Origin: Planctomycetota bacterium
GTDB lineage: Bacteria > Planctomycetota > Planctomycetia > Pirellulales > Pirellulaceae
Direction: 5' to 3'
Assembly: GCA_024277285.1 (NCBI GenBank)
Contig: JAJRVM010000232.1
Span: forward strand, 1 to 6,515
DNA: 6,515 nucleotides
The translations under genes were made by a program, and so were the position numbers. The notes beneath the pieces are model-generated. The model was not told the DNA's origin. It saw only the letters and a program-made list of their open reading frames with translations, and made no database searches. This document shows positions 6,064 to 6,515 of the stretch, piece after piece; positions within the stretch are counted from its first letter, which is position 1, and each line of letters opens with the position of its first letter.

Positions 6064-6414
6064 CTACAGGTATTCCATCTGGTTGACCATTTCTTCCGCT
6101 GTGACCTTGCTAAGAAAACCCGCCATTCGGTGGATCTTCTGGCCGATGGAGTAGCGTTGGTCAGGCACGACAATGATGCCGGCATGATCGAATCCCTGCC
6201 GAAGGTACTCGCGATGTAGTCGGGCGAAATCGGCCACGTTGAATGAATAGATGCTTCGTCCTTGTTGGACCGCAAAGACAAGTTGATCCTGATCCGCAGT
6301 GCCGCAACGATTGGCCTCAACCGTTGTCAGTACGTCGATGCCACGAGCCCGGAGCCCTTGAACAACAGCGTTTTCTGCGGCATCCTCGTCCACAAAGAGC
6401 AGCACATCGCTCAT
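6064..6414 (-). CDS. DUF5615 PIN-like protein, probable toxin
   Basis: A 116-residue cytosolic protein resembling the DUF5615 family of PIN-like (Mut7-C-type) proteins, presumed ribonuclease toxins. It starts MSDVLLFVDEDAAENAVVQG: the acidic cluster D9-E10-D11 after a beta strand is the family's first active-site element. ADQDQLVFAVQQGRSIYSFN (40-59) then ADF (61-63) and HAGIIVVPDQRYS (77-89) match the remaining pattern, with acidic residues D41, D43 and D62. It is complete and of usual length. I take the ATG at 6414; a GTG one codon earlier (6417) is an alternative. The start shares its A with the TGA stop of the upstream partner (TGATG), so translation is coupled. No strong ribosome site is seen, as expected for coupling. 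In this family the partner is often a DUF433 antitoxin. Toxin activity is inferred from family and context. Confidence 0.8.
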   Translation of the reverse strand: MSDVLLFVDEDAAENAVVQGLRARGIDVLTTVEANRCGTADQDQLVFAVQQGRSIYSFNVADFARLHREYLRQGFDHAGIIVVPDQRYSIGQKIHRMAGFLSKVTAEEMVNQMEYL

Positions 6415-6515
6415 CACGCGTTATCCCGAGACGTACCTTGGCGTTTCAATTCGTCATACTGGGCATCCGCAGCGGCCAACTCTGATTCGACCTCGTCACG
6501 GTTTGCGTGGTAGTA
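6414..6515 (-). CDS. 3' end of partner gene, probable DUF433 antitoxin
   Basis: An open frame enters from the right edge on the minus strand and ends with TGA at 6414-6416, overlapping the DUF5615 start by one base. Only the last 33 residues are present: YYHANRDEVESELAAADAQY, then DELKRQGTSRDNA. The YY-N-R-E-I/V-E-E-L pattern with an acidic, helical end resembles the C-terminus of DUF433-type proteins, which typically precede DUF5615 genes and act as antitoxins with a DNA-binding fold. The domain itself lies outside the window, so the family call rests on this tail and on position. Confidence 0.6.
   Translation of the reverse strand, partial: YYHANRDEVESELAAADAQYDELKRQGTSRDNA

Overview
The window looks like chromosomal DNA from a Gram-negative-type (outer-membrane) bacterium, most likely a planctomycete of the Pirellula/Rhodopirellula kind. 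The grounds are inference: moderately high GC by eye, a TIGR03545/TIGR03546 gene pair (known only from outer-membrane bacteria), a DUF4404 gene, a DUF5615 PIN-like gene, and intergenic elements (a GGCCC-GGA-GGGCC double hairpin and AATGACGAAAT repeats) of a kind I associate with planctomycete genomes. No rRNA or marker gene is present to fix the taxonomy.

Layout, left to right. (1) 4-1059, plus strand: a six-helix ABC-2 type permease. Its start overlaps a possible upstream stop (ATGA), so it is probably the second gene of an ABC export operon whose ATPase lies outside the window. (2) 1156-3530, minus strand, convergent with the permease: a translationally coupled two-gene operon. The first gene is a TIGR03546/DUF2062-like integral membrane protein. 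The second is a large TIGR03545-like envelope protein with an AsmA-like N-terminus and coiled coils. (3) 3748-3795: a tandem double hairpin separating this operon from the next gene. (4) 3808-4731, minus strand: a polyphosphate kinase 2 (PPK2) with intact Walker A and lid motifs. (5) 4732-5355: about 620 bp with no convincing gene but with a G-quadruplex motif, a nested inverted repeat and short AATGACGAAAT repeats. (6) 5356-5631, minus strand: a small DUF4404 protein with a recognisable promoter that has a perfect palindrome in its spacer. (7) 5632-6063: about 430 bp without a gene, holding that promoter and a second palindrome. (8) 6064-6515, minus strand: a DUF5615 PIN-like protein overlapping the 3' end of a small partner gene (probably a DUF433-type antitoxin) that runs off the right edge.

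All genes after the first are on the minus strand, but they appear to form four separate transcription units rather than one pathway. The most coherent functional units are the TIGR03546-TIGR03545 membrane pair, whose function is unknown, and the DUF433/DUF5615-like toxin-antitoxin pair. PPK2 stands alone as a polyphosphate/nucleotide metabolism enzyme. I see no tRNA, rRNA, insertion sequence or CRISPR array.
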